Notes under the pieces: model-generated
What the model was told of the DNA's origin: nothing
The model's database searches: none
Seen by the model: the letters and a program-made list of their open reading frames with translations, nothing else
Assembly: GCF_000524195.1 (NCBI RefSeq)
Contig: NW_020170399.1
Location: 435,329 to 499,328 of the forward strand
DNA: 64,000 nucleotides
Source: Echinococcus granulosus
Taxonomy: Eukaryota; Platyhelminthes; Cestoda; Cyclophyllidea; Taeniidae
Direction of reading: 5' to 3'
Made by a program: the position numbers and the translations under genes
Part shown: positions 25,675 to 38,300 of the stretch, piece after piece
Layout: each line of letters starts with the position of its first letter
Position numbering within the stretch: the first letter of the stretch is position 1

Positions 25675-25895
25675 CCCTTCCACCTCCGCCTTCAAAGCCT
25701 TAGAACGAGTGAAAGAGTTTACGAAGACATTTTGTGTAGTAGCAATAGATGAAGGGATACAGGTATCACGGTTAGACTTGTTCAGAGTACGTCTTCTCCC
25801 TCACTTCGAAGGTCGATGACGTCCAATCCATCACGGAGTGCGTATTTTCCGATTGCCTCTCGCCTGAAAAGCACATTCAAACCAACGTGCATTGC
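25675..25895 (+). repeat. Short dispersed repeat, copy 1 of a pair
   Basis: Shares order and wording with 27840-28065: a CCTTTCCACCTC-like start, then GATGAAGGGATACAGGTATCA, TTGTTCAGAGTACG and GCCTCTCGCCTGAAA...ACATTCAAAC. Clearly related but diverged. No coding function is evident. Confidence 0.55.
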
Positions 25896-26397
25896 AATCA
25901 CTGTAAATATCTTTTTCTCTTTTTATTATCTTATCAAATGCCCAATTACCCATGCATTCCTGTTATGCGCATTTGGTTGATTCACTTTACGGTAACTCTG
26001 TACCGTAGCGTATTTAAATCGCAGACCCTACGGATATAATCACTGTGTCTTGCTCAATTTCTTTCGTATGCAAAGCATATCAACAATTTTTTGTCACAGA
26101 CCAAGGATCCCAAAAGAGTATGAAAGAACATGCCATATTTATGGCATTACTAGGGAGGGCAAAGTGCTGGTGCCAAGGAAGTGTAATTTAGCTAGATAAA
26201 GGATTAAAGTGCTTGCATCTGACAACAATGTGGAGCATTTGATAGTATGTGAGTTAGCTCTATTACATGCAAGCAGCTCAACGAAACCCCTTTCCACAAT
26301 TCGTTCATTAGTTACAACGTAATTGAGATTGCATTTTTTGACATTTGCATCGGAGACAATGACAGGCTCTTTTAGACATATTGTAATGCCAGGAGTC

Positions 26398-27205
26398 TTT
26401 ACTGAAGACGAAAGACGTCATAATATTGGGCCAAAAAGGGTATTGCCGACGTGCAGTACGGCGGGGAGGTTGCTAGCATGGCCCGGAGAACATGACACAA
26501 AGCGAAAATACGAATGTGGCGCCTCAAGTGCCCACGAGACCAAAACAAAGAAGTTAACAAGCAATCAAGGTATTATACAGCTCCTGCTCCCGAGCACCGC
26601 CCCTAGCGCTAACCTTGGTTTTTCTTTCGCGTCGACCAGCACGGTGTTGTCGAGTCGGTGCTGCAAAAAAATTTCGCCCATTAACCGCTGCAGTCATCGA
26701 ATTTGGGTACAACTGAGATTTTTAACTCCAAAGTCATTAAACCCTCTCAGCAATTCCAACAGATCTGAAATTTCGTCCTGTTTGGAAACTGGATTGAGGA
26801 AAGAGGGAAATGTGCAGACCGTCACGTATGCCTATCGCTAGTGGTAAGACCACTGGCTGAATAGCCGAGCCTTCTACATAGGACGGGGTTGAAAAAGGTT
26901 CTTGAGGATAAGGTATCGTGTCTATTCCTCCTCACCACCTATTTCTCACTTCACTGCTGCCCAACCACATCCATCTTTGTTTAGTCCAGCCAATAGAGAG
27001 GTAAAAGAAGTATCACGTGTTCCCTTCACTGATGTCTTCATGCGGGTACCGTAGACAACTCCGCAACAAACTTTCCCAGATGGTTCACATTTAGTGTCGC
27101 TTTGGTTGTTAATAACATTCCTGCAGAAAAACTGAATGAGGTAGTTGCCGAAGACATACGTCAATTAAAACCATTCTGCTAGGAGTCATCACAAATTCTC
27201 CCACC
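26398..27205 (+). repeat. Dispersed repeat family, near full-length copy
   Basis: About 0.8 kb. Landmarks in order: TATTGCCGACGTGC, GCATGGCCCGGAGAACATG, CAAGTGCCCACGAGACCAAAA, ATTTCGTCCTGTTTGGAAAC, GGATAAGGTATCGTGTCTAT, CCGTAGACAACTCCGCAAC, AGATGGTTCACATTTAGTGT and a GTCATCAC..CCCACCT end. The same landmarks recur at 52195-52970 and 56075-56820, and in reverse at 22255, 30585, 50470 and 58870. No conserved coding frame is seen, so it looks non-autonomous or fully decayed. Confidence 0.7.
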
Positions 27206-27839
27206 TACAGGAAACACACATTTTTGAGACAGCTCAAAAGTCATGGCCTCCAGCAGAAGTGCAATCACGGGGCCTCAGGTGGTCCCAAAACCAAAGCGTA
27301 GACTTAATAAGGCAATCCAAGCATTACAATACATCCCACCCATTACAGGAGAAGTCTAACTGGAATTGAGCAAATTTGCTTTCATGAAGAGATGGTTTTC
27401 TTTCAAAAGAATAAACACACCACCAACATCAAAGTAACTGCTTTCTATTCAAAAAGGTAGCCTTTATCCGCAATTCAGTCAACTTATGTGGGTTACATAC
27501 TTGCAAGGATGCCATTGATGTGCCCTTCCTTTGGAATCGCGGCATTCAGTATGGCATGCCCTAAATTTTTTTGGATAAAGTGCTAGAATGACTCAAAATC
27601 CTTGCTTGACATCTCATTATTTCACTTAGTCGAGGTCATAAACCCAATTCACATGTAAAAAGTTTGAGGTTTTACACCCAAAATTCGTAATAAATGAAAA
27701 AAATTTGTTGCCATATGTAATATTGCTAAATCCCCATAAATCAGTGTAAGTATTTTTGGAGGTTATTTTAAAATACTGATAAGTCGTGAGCCTAATGGGC
27801 TTTGTTCTTGCAAATAGGGCAGTAAATCCTGCAGTAGCC

Positions 27840-28065
27840 TTAACGCATTTCTCCTTTCCACCTCAACCTTCACACCCATGGAATGGGGAGACGAGTCGGA
27901 TGCAGCCATGCTTTATAGGGCAGCGATAGATAAAGGGGTACAGGTATCATAAATGAGCGTGTTCAGGGTACGGCAGTTCCTCCTCCTTGGGCGCCCATGG
28001 TGTCCGATTTGTCAACGAAGTCGTAGTTACTAACCGCCTCTTGCCTAAACGGTACATTCAAACAA
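27840..28065 (+). repeat. Short dispersed repeat, copy 2 of a pair
   Basis: Diverged partner of 25675-25895. Shared blocks include GATAAAGGGGTACAGGTATCA, GTGTTCAGGGTACG, TGGTGTCC and GCCTCTTGCCTAAA...ACATTCAAAC. Confidence 0.55.
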
Positions 28066-30584
28066 ACAAGTATGGCAAATACCACTACCTGAATTAATCC
28101 ATTCAGCAAGATTTACTTCACAATTTGCCACAATCGTTAGCATAATAAGTTGAAGAAACTCAAAACTTGGGACCTGATCTGACCAGTAGTCTATGAAAGG
28201 TAAAAAAGCCGACCGAGATTTCTTCTTCAGGGGTGGACGACCTCCCTTGCCTTGGCAATTAGCGTAGGTCTTTGGCAAACGAAATCCCCTTGAATGCCTG
28301 AGAATTTAACAATGCACATTGAATATCTAGTCAAAGTTTATGTTAGGCAGGAGGGCAGTGGGAGCAAACAGCTTTTTTCGACGAACCTCTCTTTTCAACG
28401 TACCTCTAGTTACTTAAATATTAGAGTACAAACGTTACCAGTAGTAGGGGAAGACCGAGCTAGATGAGACAAGACTTCCTACAGACCCAGGCCATAGTGT
28501 TTACTCCTTCGGAACTGTTTTCTGCTGTTAGGATGATTCCATTCCAACTCCAACATGAAATAGACTGATGTGCCGGGATGGACGATAATGCCTAGAACAC
28601 ATTGAGGTTTTTTTTACCATTATTTTGAATTCTCTCACTGCCTACTAGAAACCATTTCTCATATTATAAATTAACAAATAAAATAATACGTTATTTTGTT
28701 TAAAAGGATAAACTATAACAAAGTAAAAGTGGATGCACAAGAATTTAGTGCCTTAGATAAATAAAATCCCGAAATACGCATTTAGAAGAGCCAAATATCA
28801 CAGTATTTATCACAAAAAACTTCACATTTTACCACAGAGCGATCACAAGGCATTACCGAGTGGTTCTGGCAATGAGCCGCTCTCAATCTCGTGAATGTCA
28901 TGCGCCATTTGTCAAACGCCTCAAGTGCCTAGTGGACTATTAAGTAGTCTTATTCATGCCACGGCTTGGAGTACCCCAAAAAAAAACATTTAAATCTATC
29001 TTCATACCACCATTTTTCAATACAAAAGATGTTCAGAGTTTTGTGTGATTAAGTGTTCCTTCTGACATTAAGTGAAGCGTAACGCAATTGGGACTCCGAT
29101 GAATTAGAACTGTTAGCTGCTATCTTGTGGATTGAGAACACTTGCGTTTACTTCAAAAAGAAGAGATTTACTAAACTCCAGCACATTTTAACAACGTAAA
29201 CATTTTATATTTTAGTGCGTCACATGTAATTTTACATACATTTAAACTATAATGCTCCACGATGATCTTTCGAATTCATCTCCCTGGTGAACCAACTGGC
29301 GGTGAAACAAAAATTACAGCCGACTAGAATGTGAATGTAGGCGATTTGATGGATTACGTGCATTCAAAAAATGGCATTTTTTCTACCCTTTTCTTCCGCA
29401 AACCAATTATCTGTCAATAATCGCTCCTACAGGCCCCAGCTGCGGTGCCAGTTGCGAGTCAACGAGTTGCTTCTGACAGCTGTGCCTCCAATAGCTACTG
29501 CTCTTAGAAGTGCTATCCAGCAACAGTGAAGACCTAAAGCATTTACTCCGCGGAAGAGGCAAAACATACTCCTCTGAATAGTCAAATGGACACAATTTTA
29601 ATTTGAACCTGTTCAAAAACGGCATCATATTCTATAGGGAGGTCGATGAAGGTGCTGAAGTAAAGAGGAATTCTCAAAAGAACTTAATATCAAGTATTTG
29701 TTGGGATTTTGGTATTATAGAAGAAATTGTCTTTCACTAATGACTTGAAATTGATTTTTTACTGCTGGAAGATGAGCGCTTATAGCGCCAGTTCCAACGG
29801 CGGGGTTTTTAGGTTTTGGGAATTACCATGATTCTCGGAGGAAGAAGCGGCAGGTGGTGTCCCAAGAAAGTGGCACGTGGAAAATGGGCTCACAAAAATT
29901 ATTAGGTTGATATAAGTTTCTCAGTTAAAGAACAAAATCCGCAATACCATACCAATGCCATACCATCTCCAAACCTCAGAGCGGGGAAGCCTTTGGACAT
30001 TCGAAAACACAGGGAACAAAAATAAAAGCAGTTATAAATGGGATAAAAAAGAATTCAGTCTCCTGGTCTTTTTTTGGAATTATTTATCATAATGGGGAGA
30101 ATCAAGTGGCTAGCCTTCTGATACACCTTCCAGAGTTGTTGCATCCACTCTGTCTCGAAGTTCAATTTTGCGTCGTCAAGATGGGTCACTGGTAACCTCA
30201 TCACCTGCCCTTTCATCTCACTCAGACTACTCACCCAATTATCTTTTCTGCACATTTAGAAGTGCATATATGTGTCTACAAGTTTAATTGCTTTGCTAAT
30301 GAGTGCCTAACATCCTAATGGGTGATAATTAGGAGGCCATCAACTCACAAGTAATTGGGATTACTGCGTTTTCTGCGTAAAGCTACGTTTACTGGCCTCT
30401 TTTTCCACTTAGTTGTGTGCTATACGCTGTTTTTACCTTTAGTTTCCACCAACTTAATGTCGCTAATTTCATTACTATAGTCTGTTTTTTCTCACAAGTA
30501 ATTTACTTTAAATTCCCATCTCTAGTAAACAATATGGTCGATAAAATAAGACTGTAATACTTTGTTTAAGTGTTTAAGACCGTT
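28066..30584. other. Intergenic stretch, no gene seen
   Basis: AT-rich, with only short shadow frames. I saw no splice-supported coding segments, RNA gene or clear repeat. Confidence 0.5.
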
Positions 30585-31020
30585 TTGGTTAAGCAAGCAC
30601 TTAAGGCTCCGCTTTTGTACTTCTTTTAGACAACCCACCTTTGGACTGTACCAGTAGACCGTCAACCCTGCTCTGGGTCGGCAATACATACTCTACCTCA
30701 GTATTATGATTTCCTTCAACTTCAGGGAAGATAGGGAGTCTACATTGGCAGCCTAGGAGGGCAAACTCGATCCTAAGGGCAACTGCCCTGAATTCCTACA
30801 ATAAAAGTTAAACTTTCACGGTTTTATGATGGGAAAATCTGGACCGGCCTCTAACACAGAGGTTGAAAATGACGTCTACCAACTGCAAATACCCCAGTCT
30901 CGTGTTTAATAGGAATGGTTTTAACAAATGAAGCCACATCAGCAGTGATCCAGTTCAAAAAAGATCACTACGAAGCTGCGTAGGGCACCTGTATAAAGAT
31001 GTCAATCAAGTGAACACACA
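30585..31020 (-). repeat. Dispersed repeat family, degraded copy (reverse orientation)
   Basis: Carries the reverse-orientation landmarks AGCACTTAAGGCTCCG, GGGTCGGCAATACAT, CCCAGTCTCGTGTTTAATAG and CACTACGAAGCTGCGTAGGG, which correspond to blocks in the copy at 22255-22640. Confidence 0.6.
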
Positions 31021-31095
31021 ATACCTCCTCCATCTCTTTACTAGCTAAATAGAACCCAGAGAGATACAAATGGGTAGCATTGACGTGAGAGGATA

Positions 31096-31338
31096 GTGGC
31101 AAGAAGGAGCAGACGCGGAACCTTATTTTCACGAAACTATTTCAAACCCCGTCCTCTATTGAATGACTACTTTCGGGGCAGTATTCTTACATCTACCGAA
31201 GGACATGCAAGAAGTCCTGCATATTCTCCATCCTCTTCCTTCAATATCGGTCCCAAAAAAGAAGCTGGTGATTGGCGCTGTTGTTTGGTGGATTACTACA
31301 GCACGAACCACTTTGTGATGGCCTGCGTAGGAGGTTGA
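31096..31338 (+). mobile_element. Decayed Ty3/Gypsy-like reverse transcriptase scrap
   Basis: Within an open frame of about 80 residues the segment YSPSSSFNIGPKKEAGDWR followed by CCLVDYYSTN resembles the reverse-transcriptase signature SP..MV.KK.GDWR.CGDYR.LN of Ty3/Gypsy elements. Key positions are altered (C for P, VDYYS for GDYRA). No flanking integrase, RNase H or LTR was found. It is a relic, described only. Confidence 0.45.
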
Positions 31339-32229
31339 CCGAGGGAATGCCAAAGACAAGGCTGTGTACTGCTTTGATGATTTATTTGACTCTTTGTTTT
31401 GAATTCGCAGATACTTAAAACTCCATTTTTATACCTCTGCTGGGTGGCTTGCCGTTCGGTCTATGCCAACAGCTCCTTCTCAGCCCTTCTCTCCACCGAC
31501 AATTCGTATTCTAGCCCAGTATTATCGCCTCTTTCGTCTTCAAAAAAGTGCCGGGACGCCACAGCATCCGCAGAAAAACGGAAAAGTAGAGTGAAGAGGC
31601 ACTTTTATGAGCAGTAAATCGGAATTCAGATGTTTCAATTAAATAACTTATATGAATTCTTGCTTGAAGGTTAGCCATACGATGGGTTTGTTGGATATTT
31701 TTGTGTTGAATCAGGCATAATGCAGAATTAAAGACCTTTGTCGAATACACTTTGGCAGTAAACTTATCAACAGTTGCAAGCCTAAGTGCCATAATGCGCA
31801 GCACTTTACCGATTATTCGAATCACAAAGCCCAACAAATTATGCAGTTCCAAGTTGTCGCGTGTGAAGTCTGTGGATATTGTATTCATCCCTTTTTCCTC
31901 TTGAGTACCTACTCATAAGCCATTACGCATTCACCTAGACATTTGTATGAACAACCACGAAAAACCTTTTTTTCCATCCGTCGGTGGCCTTTACCACTAA
32001 CCAGTAATCTTTTGCCTTTTCTGCTCACCTTAGCTAAAGATAATTGATTGTAGATTTCGTGTGCTTTAAATTTGCCTTCAAGCATGTACAACTTATGTAA
32101 GCAACAAGTCACTCTAGGATTTGAAAACGGTTTTTACGAAAGAAAAGTTATTAAAGGATTTCTTCACAAAGTTTCAGTCATACATAAGAGGATGAATAGA
32201 CTCGAAATCACCAGGTCAGTGGATGGGGA

Positions 32230-32345
32230 CGAGGGAGGCTAATAGCGCGTGTGGGTGTGTGTGACTGTGTTCCTGTCAGTCCATATGCATCCATGTGTGC
32301 CCATGTGAGCATGTATGTGCGTAGGTGTGCAAAAGGGCGTGTGCA
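32230..32345. repeat. Degenerate GT-rich low-complexity tract
   Basis: GTGTGGGTGTGTGTGACTGTG and looser TGTG/CATG units just downstream of the gene A stop codon; probably in its 3' UTR or immediately beyond. Confidence 0.7.
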
Positions 32346-32394
32346 CGTAAAGTAGAAATAGTTCTAGGATAGCAATCTGTTAATGAAAGAACCT

Positions 32395-35300
32395 CTAGAC
32401 CTCCAAATCCGAATTGCTTTCTGTACTGGGTGAGACGCTTCCCTCACGTCGTCGACTGTGTGTTGCGGTGTCCGCCTCGGAACTGGGCAGAAGAATGATT
32501 TCCGGCTGAATGAGATCCACGCTGACAATGTCATTCAGAATGGCCTCACGAATATTGAACCTCTCGGGATGTTGTTTGCGAGCCATAGTATCACCAGTGC
32601 CAACACTGGATTCTCGCATCTGAAGGAGGGGATCCCCCATTTCTGCCTTTGGTAGTGTCCGCACACCGACGATCTCACCACTATACTTGTCAATTATGCC
32701 TTGCTCCAATGCCCTGCTGACTGGAATGCGTTCTTTGTCACTCAAGCGGATGTAATTAACGCGGTATGTTCGTCGGCGCATGTTGGGAGTCTGCCATACG
32801 GCTGTGCATTCAACGGGATACTTACGAGGGGAATGGTGGAAGGCAATACCAACGCCCGTAGAGAAGCGCTTCTCAACTATCACTGCATTAGCATTGATTG
32901 CAGTTGTAAGGGGCATAATGACACCACGTTCATCGTCCATGTAGATAACACGCAGGATACTGCGGTAGAAGGCATCAGCAGCAGAAATCACCTCACCTGT
33001 TCCTGGCACACGAGCTCCGACCAGGGTGAGCCTAAGGAGGTTGCCCACAGTGTCCAATTCCAATTTGTCCTCACCCTGTTGATCTGTCTTCCAGGCCACA
33101 AAGGTAAAGGCTGCATTCTCCTCGAAATTTGCATTTATTCCACTCTGCTGCAGCTCATAGTCACTACAGTAAGCGCTCAGTGCTCGATTCTTCATCAGCA
33201 TATCCACAGCATCACTCGTTGGTTCTGTTTGCATAACTCTGATGACGGGAGTCCTCGAGACCCACCTATAGCTGCCGTGCTTTGCGGAACCATAAGAAGA
33301 TTGCATCGAGTCCCACTCATATCCGTCTTCCCCACTATAAAACTCCTCCTCGCCTGCACCGGAAGGCCACCGTGTCCTACCTTCGCCTTCCCGCACACTG
33401 GCTTGACAGCAGTAAGGACATGAGATTGTCGTTGTCGATGTGTACTGCGTTCGGGCATTCTGGAGATGTCTTCTTCTGCTGTCGCCTTCCAAATCTCCGT
33501 GCTGGCCGAATTCCGTACAAAACCTTGCATCCATCAGCATTTGGGCTGCTTTTTCGTAACCTATCAGGCGCACACACTGGGTAATGCACTCTTCACATCG
33601 CTCCTCCAATTCCATTTGCTGCAGCATCCGTCTGTTACCCATAGTGAGATCACTATCACTGATGAATTGGCGATGCATGGTTCGGGAACCCCTAAAGTAG
33701 ATATTTTCCATAGATTTGTTTCTCCTATCATATGAACCTCTTACAGTAGGCGATCTGAAGCGACTGATGTAGCGTCGAGGCACCTGTGAGGCAGCGATGC
33801 GATTTGTGTACCCGTAGCAGTCAGCAATCGTAGCAGGGCTCGGAGCGTCAGTTTGAACATTGAGCATTGCTGGCACACTTAAAGAAAGACTGCTAGAGGG
33901 ACTAAAGACTTGAGTTTTGTAAGGAATCAGACCCTGTGACCCAGATCTTATTCGGCGTGAAGATACCTTTGCTTTGGTTTCACGCACAAAGGAGAAGAGG
34001 TTCTGTGGCTGTCTTGCCGGAATCGGAGCAGTCGAAAAGAGATCTGCTTGCTTCATGGGCTTATATTGCTCCAGGTCTACTTGAGTAGTTCTGGAGTACA
34101 CATCGGGCTTGGACGTAGTGAAGACCACGGACGTCTCCATTGGTGGGGTTTGTGTAGTTCCTACCAATGTCGTAGGCTGGATCTGGACACCCCATTCAAT
34201 TCCACTCGTATTGCGAGAGAGCAGTGGTGATAATGGTGAACGACGAGGCTCAGGTGCGTTGTACTGAACACCAATTACACGCTTTCCTTCAAATGCTCCA
34301 ACACCTTTTTGAATTCGCACGCTGCGGCTGGGTGGCTTGTGAGTTAATGTATCGTATTGCAGCGAGACGTCGTTCACAGGTGTTTTGAACATCGGCTCGC
34401 AGGCCTTATCCTCGGTTGTCAGCGCCTTGACTGGCGGTGCAGCAAACACTCTTACGGCCTCTTCGGTGGACCTAATGATTGGCGACGGTGCAGAAGTCTC
34501 AGTTGGGACTGCTTGACAGGTGCAGCTACATAGAGCTGGAGGCACAACTTGCATCTTCTTTCCATACGTAGGGACAGGTTCAACCTGAGTAAATGCGTTG
34601 GTACATTGTTTGCTTGACAAGGGATCGGTGGCCGCATCCTTCATTGAAACTTGCGTCGGCAGCGGCGGTGCAGACCTAACCATCGGTGCCTCCTTCACTC
34701 CGATTATTGGAGGAACATCCACCTCTTGCCAGGTCGTTTGGCTTATTCCGATCTCCATTGCCGGCGGTTTCACCTGCATTTTTTTAGCAAATTTCATCAC
34801 CTCTTCCGATTGTGTGGTCATATTACTCGTCAGTGTTGACAAGGGATTACAGTCAAAATCGCACATTTGGACTTTGGATACTGTGAGCTCGGGCTGATGA
34901 AACGTAGACTGGACGTGGGAAATGGTCGGGCTTGGTGCATCGGCTTGAGTTACAGTGATGCTCATTAGTGGTAAAGGTTTTGCATCGATACCTCGATCTT
35001 CAGTATTAGGCCTTGGTGGAGCCGAGTATAGTGACTGAGACACCTTTACTGGTTGTGGTATCATCACTGGTGTTGGAGCGGCCATTTCAGTTTGCACAGA
35101 AGTCATTTTAAGAGAGTACGGGAGCTCTATTTGTGCCGACTTCTCGTCCATTGGCGGACGCAAATCAACTTGCATTTTCTTGCCATATGTAGCTGGTGTT
35201 TCAGGCTGCTGTACATTGTTCGCTTGAGTAGACATGCTGTTTGTTATGGACCTTCTTGTTGGCTCGGTTTCTGTTTGAACACGGACAACTTCTAGTTTCA

Positions 35301-38300
35301 CTATGGCAGCCGTCTGAACATTACTCTCAACTAAATCAGCGCGTAGGTCAACCTGCAATTTTTTCCCGCAGGTGAGTGGTTTCTCCGGTGGCTTCATTGT
35401 ATCCGCAAACGTTACAGGACTTGACTGTGTTGAAGCGCCAAATAATTGCCCTAATTCAAGGGCGTCAATTTCTGCATCTACCATTGTCACTGTTGGAGGA
35501 GAAGGAGGGGCTGCGAAGACTATACGGGGTTCCTCGGTTTTAACTATAGGCGGCTGTGGGACGCTTTCTACTTGGAGGGTTGATTGAACACTTGATATCT
35601 CAAGTGGTGGGGGGGATACCTGAAGTTTCTTTCCTAGTGCAACTGGTTTTACGATCACAGAAGGAGTCTCTTCCCTGGTTTGAACGCTCAAAATGCTATA
35701 GGGTGCCGGACAAACTTGTAGTTTCTTTCCTATTTTGAGTGGTGTCGGCGGTGAGGTTATACCAACCTGGACATCTGCGTCAAACATCGATAAGTTCATT
35801 ACAGTTTCACATTCCTTATCTGTCATTGGTACTTTAGCAACTTGTGACGATGGTGGTGGTGCGGCAAAAACTTTATTTGTTTCCTCAACATGGATGATTT
35901 GGGATGGAGGTGTCGTTTCCTTTAAGCACCATTGAATGATTGACGTTTTAAGAGCTAATGGCGACATTTGGATTCCCTTGTCCACTACCACAGATTTTAC
36001 AGGAGTGAATGCTGATAAAGACACCTGGAGATTTTTGCCAACAATTCTGGGTTTTTGTTTTAAAATGTCAGCCACTTGGACACCAGCANNNNNNNNNNNN
36101 NNNNNNNNNNNNNNNNNNNNNNNNNNNNNNNNNNNNNNNNNNNNNNNNNNNNNNNNNNNNNNNNNNNNNNNNNNNNNNNNNNNNNNNNGTTCTGCAGCTT
36201 GCACACCAGCATCGAATGAGCTAGTGAATTCAATTGCGTCGCAGGATTTTTCTTCCATTTGAACCTTTGGGTGTGAAGGTATTAGTGGCGCGGAGTATAC
36301 CTTAGGTGCCTCATCTAAGCGAATAACTTGTGGAGGAGGCTGTTCGAAGATTGTTTGGGCAGTCACTAGAGAAAAAGAAGGTGGTGTCACTTGCAGCTTT
36401 TTACCTACAACAAAGGCTCGCGGTTTCTCCTGTTCAGCTATTTGAACACCAGCGTCAAATGCTGGTGTTGTCGTAATGGCGTTACATGCTTTGTCATCTG
36501 TTTGAACTTTTGGCTGTACCGGCGGAGGTGAAGCAGAAAACACCCTTGTTGCATTTTCGAGGTAAATTAATTGCGATGGCGGTTGCAATTCAATGGTTGA
36601 CTGTGAACTCATGACCACCAGAGGCATTAAATTCACTTGCAGCTTTTTGCCAAGAACTTCAGGCTTCGGTGCCCCTGTAGCCTGAATTGCAGCGTTGAAT
36701 GTACTAGCACTTGCGATAGCGTCACATGCTCTATCCTCAGTTGAAGCCTCTGGGTGTGGAATTGGTGGCGCGGAGTAAACTTTTGGTGCCTCTTGAAGGG
36801 GCACCAGTTGTGGAGCTGGCTGTGTATAAAACTCCTCTGTTTGAATAGCTTTAGGGTAACCTAGCGGTTTTGCAGTGCTGGGTTGCTCCATTTGTATAGA
36901 AGAAGTTGTCAGATTGGGTAAGGATACTTGCAATTTCTTGCCCAGTACCATTGGCTTGGGTTGTACAAATTCCGCAGATTGCACGCTTGCATCAAAGAAC
37001 TCACTCTTGGGCATTGCCTCACATCCTCTATCCTCCATATCGACAGCTAACTTTGGTGGGGGCGCAGCATAAACCGGCTGCACTCTTGAAGATTCAGCTA
37101 AAGACACAAAGGCATCTTCGGAATATGCTTGCATAGTGGCAATTTCATATACCGGTTTTTCTGACTCCGCAAATGTGATGGCCACCTGAAGTTTTTTCCC
37201 GACGACTTGAATCTTTTCCGACTGAGTGAAACCATCACAAGCTAATTCAGTTCGTAGGGCCTCGCAAGCGGTATCACATGTATTGACAGTTTGCGCTACC
37301 GGTGGAGCAGAATAAACAGGCTGTGCAGTTGCTTGTGCGAATATTGGTGGTTGTTCCTCGGTAGTGCCTGTTTGCTGGGTAACATCAAACATCTTTCTTT
37401 CGTCCAAGGCTGCACATATTTCGTCTTTCATCTCTTTCAAAGTCGTCTGACTAGGCGCATACAAATCAACTTGCAATTTTTTGCCAACTGTCTTAACCAG
37501 ATCATTTGAATCACAGGCGATGTCAACTTTTTCAGGCTTTATCATTTGCCCTCCCAACTCCACCTGCAACTTCTTACCCTGGGTCATGGGTTTGAGATCA
37601 TCGCATTGACATTTGGCGTCGAAGTATACAGCATCGGTTACTGTCTCACAAGCAACGTCTGTGAATCGAGAGGGGGGAGCCGATTGGACTGGCGCTGTCA
37701 ATTGGGGTTGCACTGGTGGGACTGTCTCCACAGGACTCCGAGGTGGCATGGATGCGTAAACTGGATTCTGATTCGAAACCATTGGTACCTCTGGTCCACT
37801 TCCCAACAGAGAAACCTGAATTTTCTTAGGAATTTTGTCCGGTTGGATCTTTGTATCGCAGCTAACGTCAAATTGTTCTTTCTGCAAAAACGGTACCGTT
37901 TCTACCTGGACATCGTACATCTCCCTTGAGGTGACTATGCTAACTTGCAGTTTCTTATTATGCTTTTTTTCAGCAGTAGGTGAATACATTGCGATCGAGA
38001 CCTGCATTTTTTTTCCATGCAGTAAGGGATGAGTTTGGGTTTCCGCAATACCCACATTCGGCATTGAAATTGCTTTTTGTTGGACCGAAAGAAGAGTTGG
38101 TGCAATTGGCGTCTCCTCGAAGTTGTCGACTCCCACCATTGATTGAGTTCCAGACTCCTGAAGGAGGTGACCAATTTGCATTCCCACATTTCTTGCTGAC
38201 GGAATGCCCGCTGACTGTATTCGTTTATTCTTCATCACCCTAGGTGTAGCCTTTACATTCAACATCTCCGTTGGTCGAACTATCTTGACGTACGTGTCTA

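Noticed and set aside
26323..26841. 172-codon open frame
   Set aside because: Overlaps a copy of the dispersed repeat. The corresponding frame is broken in the copies at 52195 and 56075, so it is not conserved.
26840..26895. tRNA-like B-box resemblance (GGGGTTGAAAAAGG)
   Set aside because: No A box at correct spacing and no cloverleaf; treated as part of the repeat.
31511..31888. 125-codon minus-strand frame
   Set aside because: No homology, no splice or start context, AT-rich spacer; likely chance.
32701..33423. 240-codon open frame on the plus strand
   Set aside because: Lies wholly antisense to the conserved C-terminal part of gene A; a shadow of that coding constraint. Many other plus-strand frames between 33 and 40 kb and 60.4 and 63.5 kb have the same origin.
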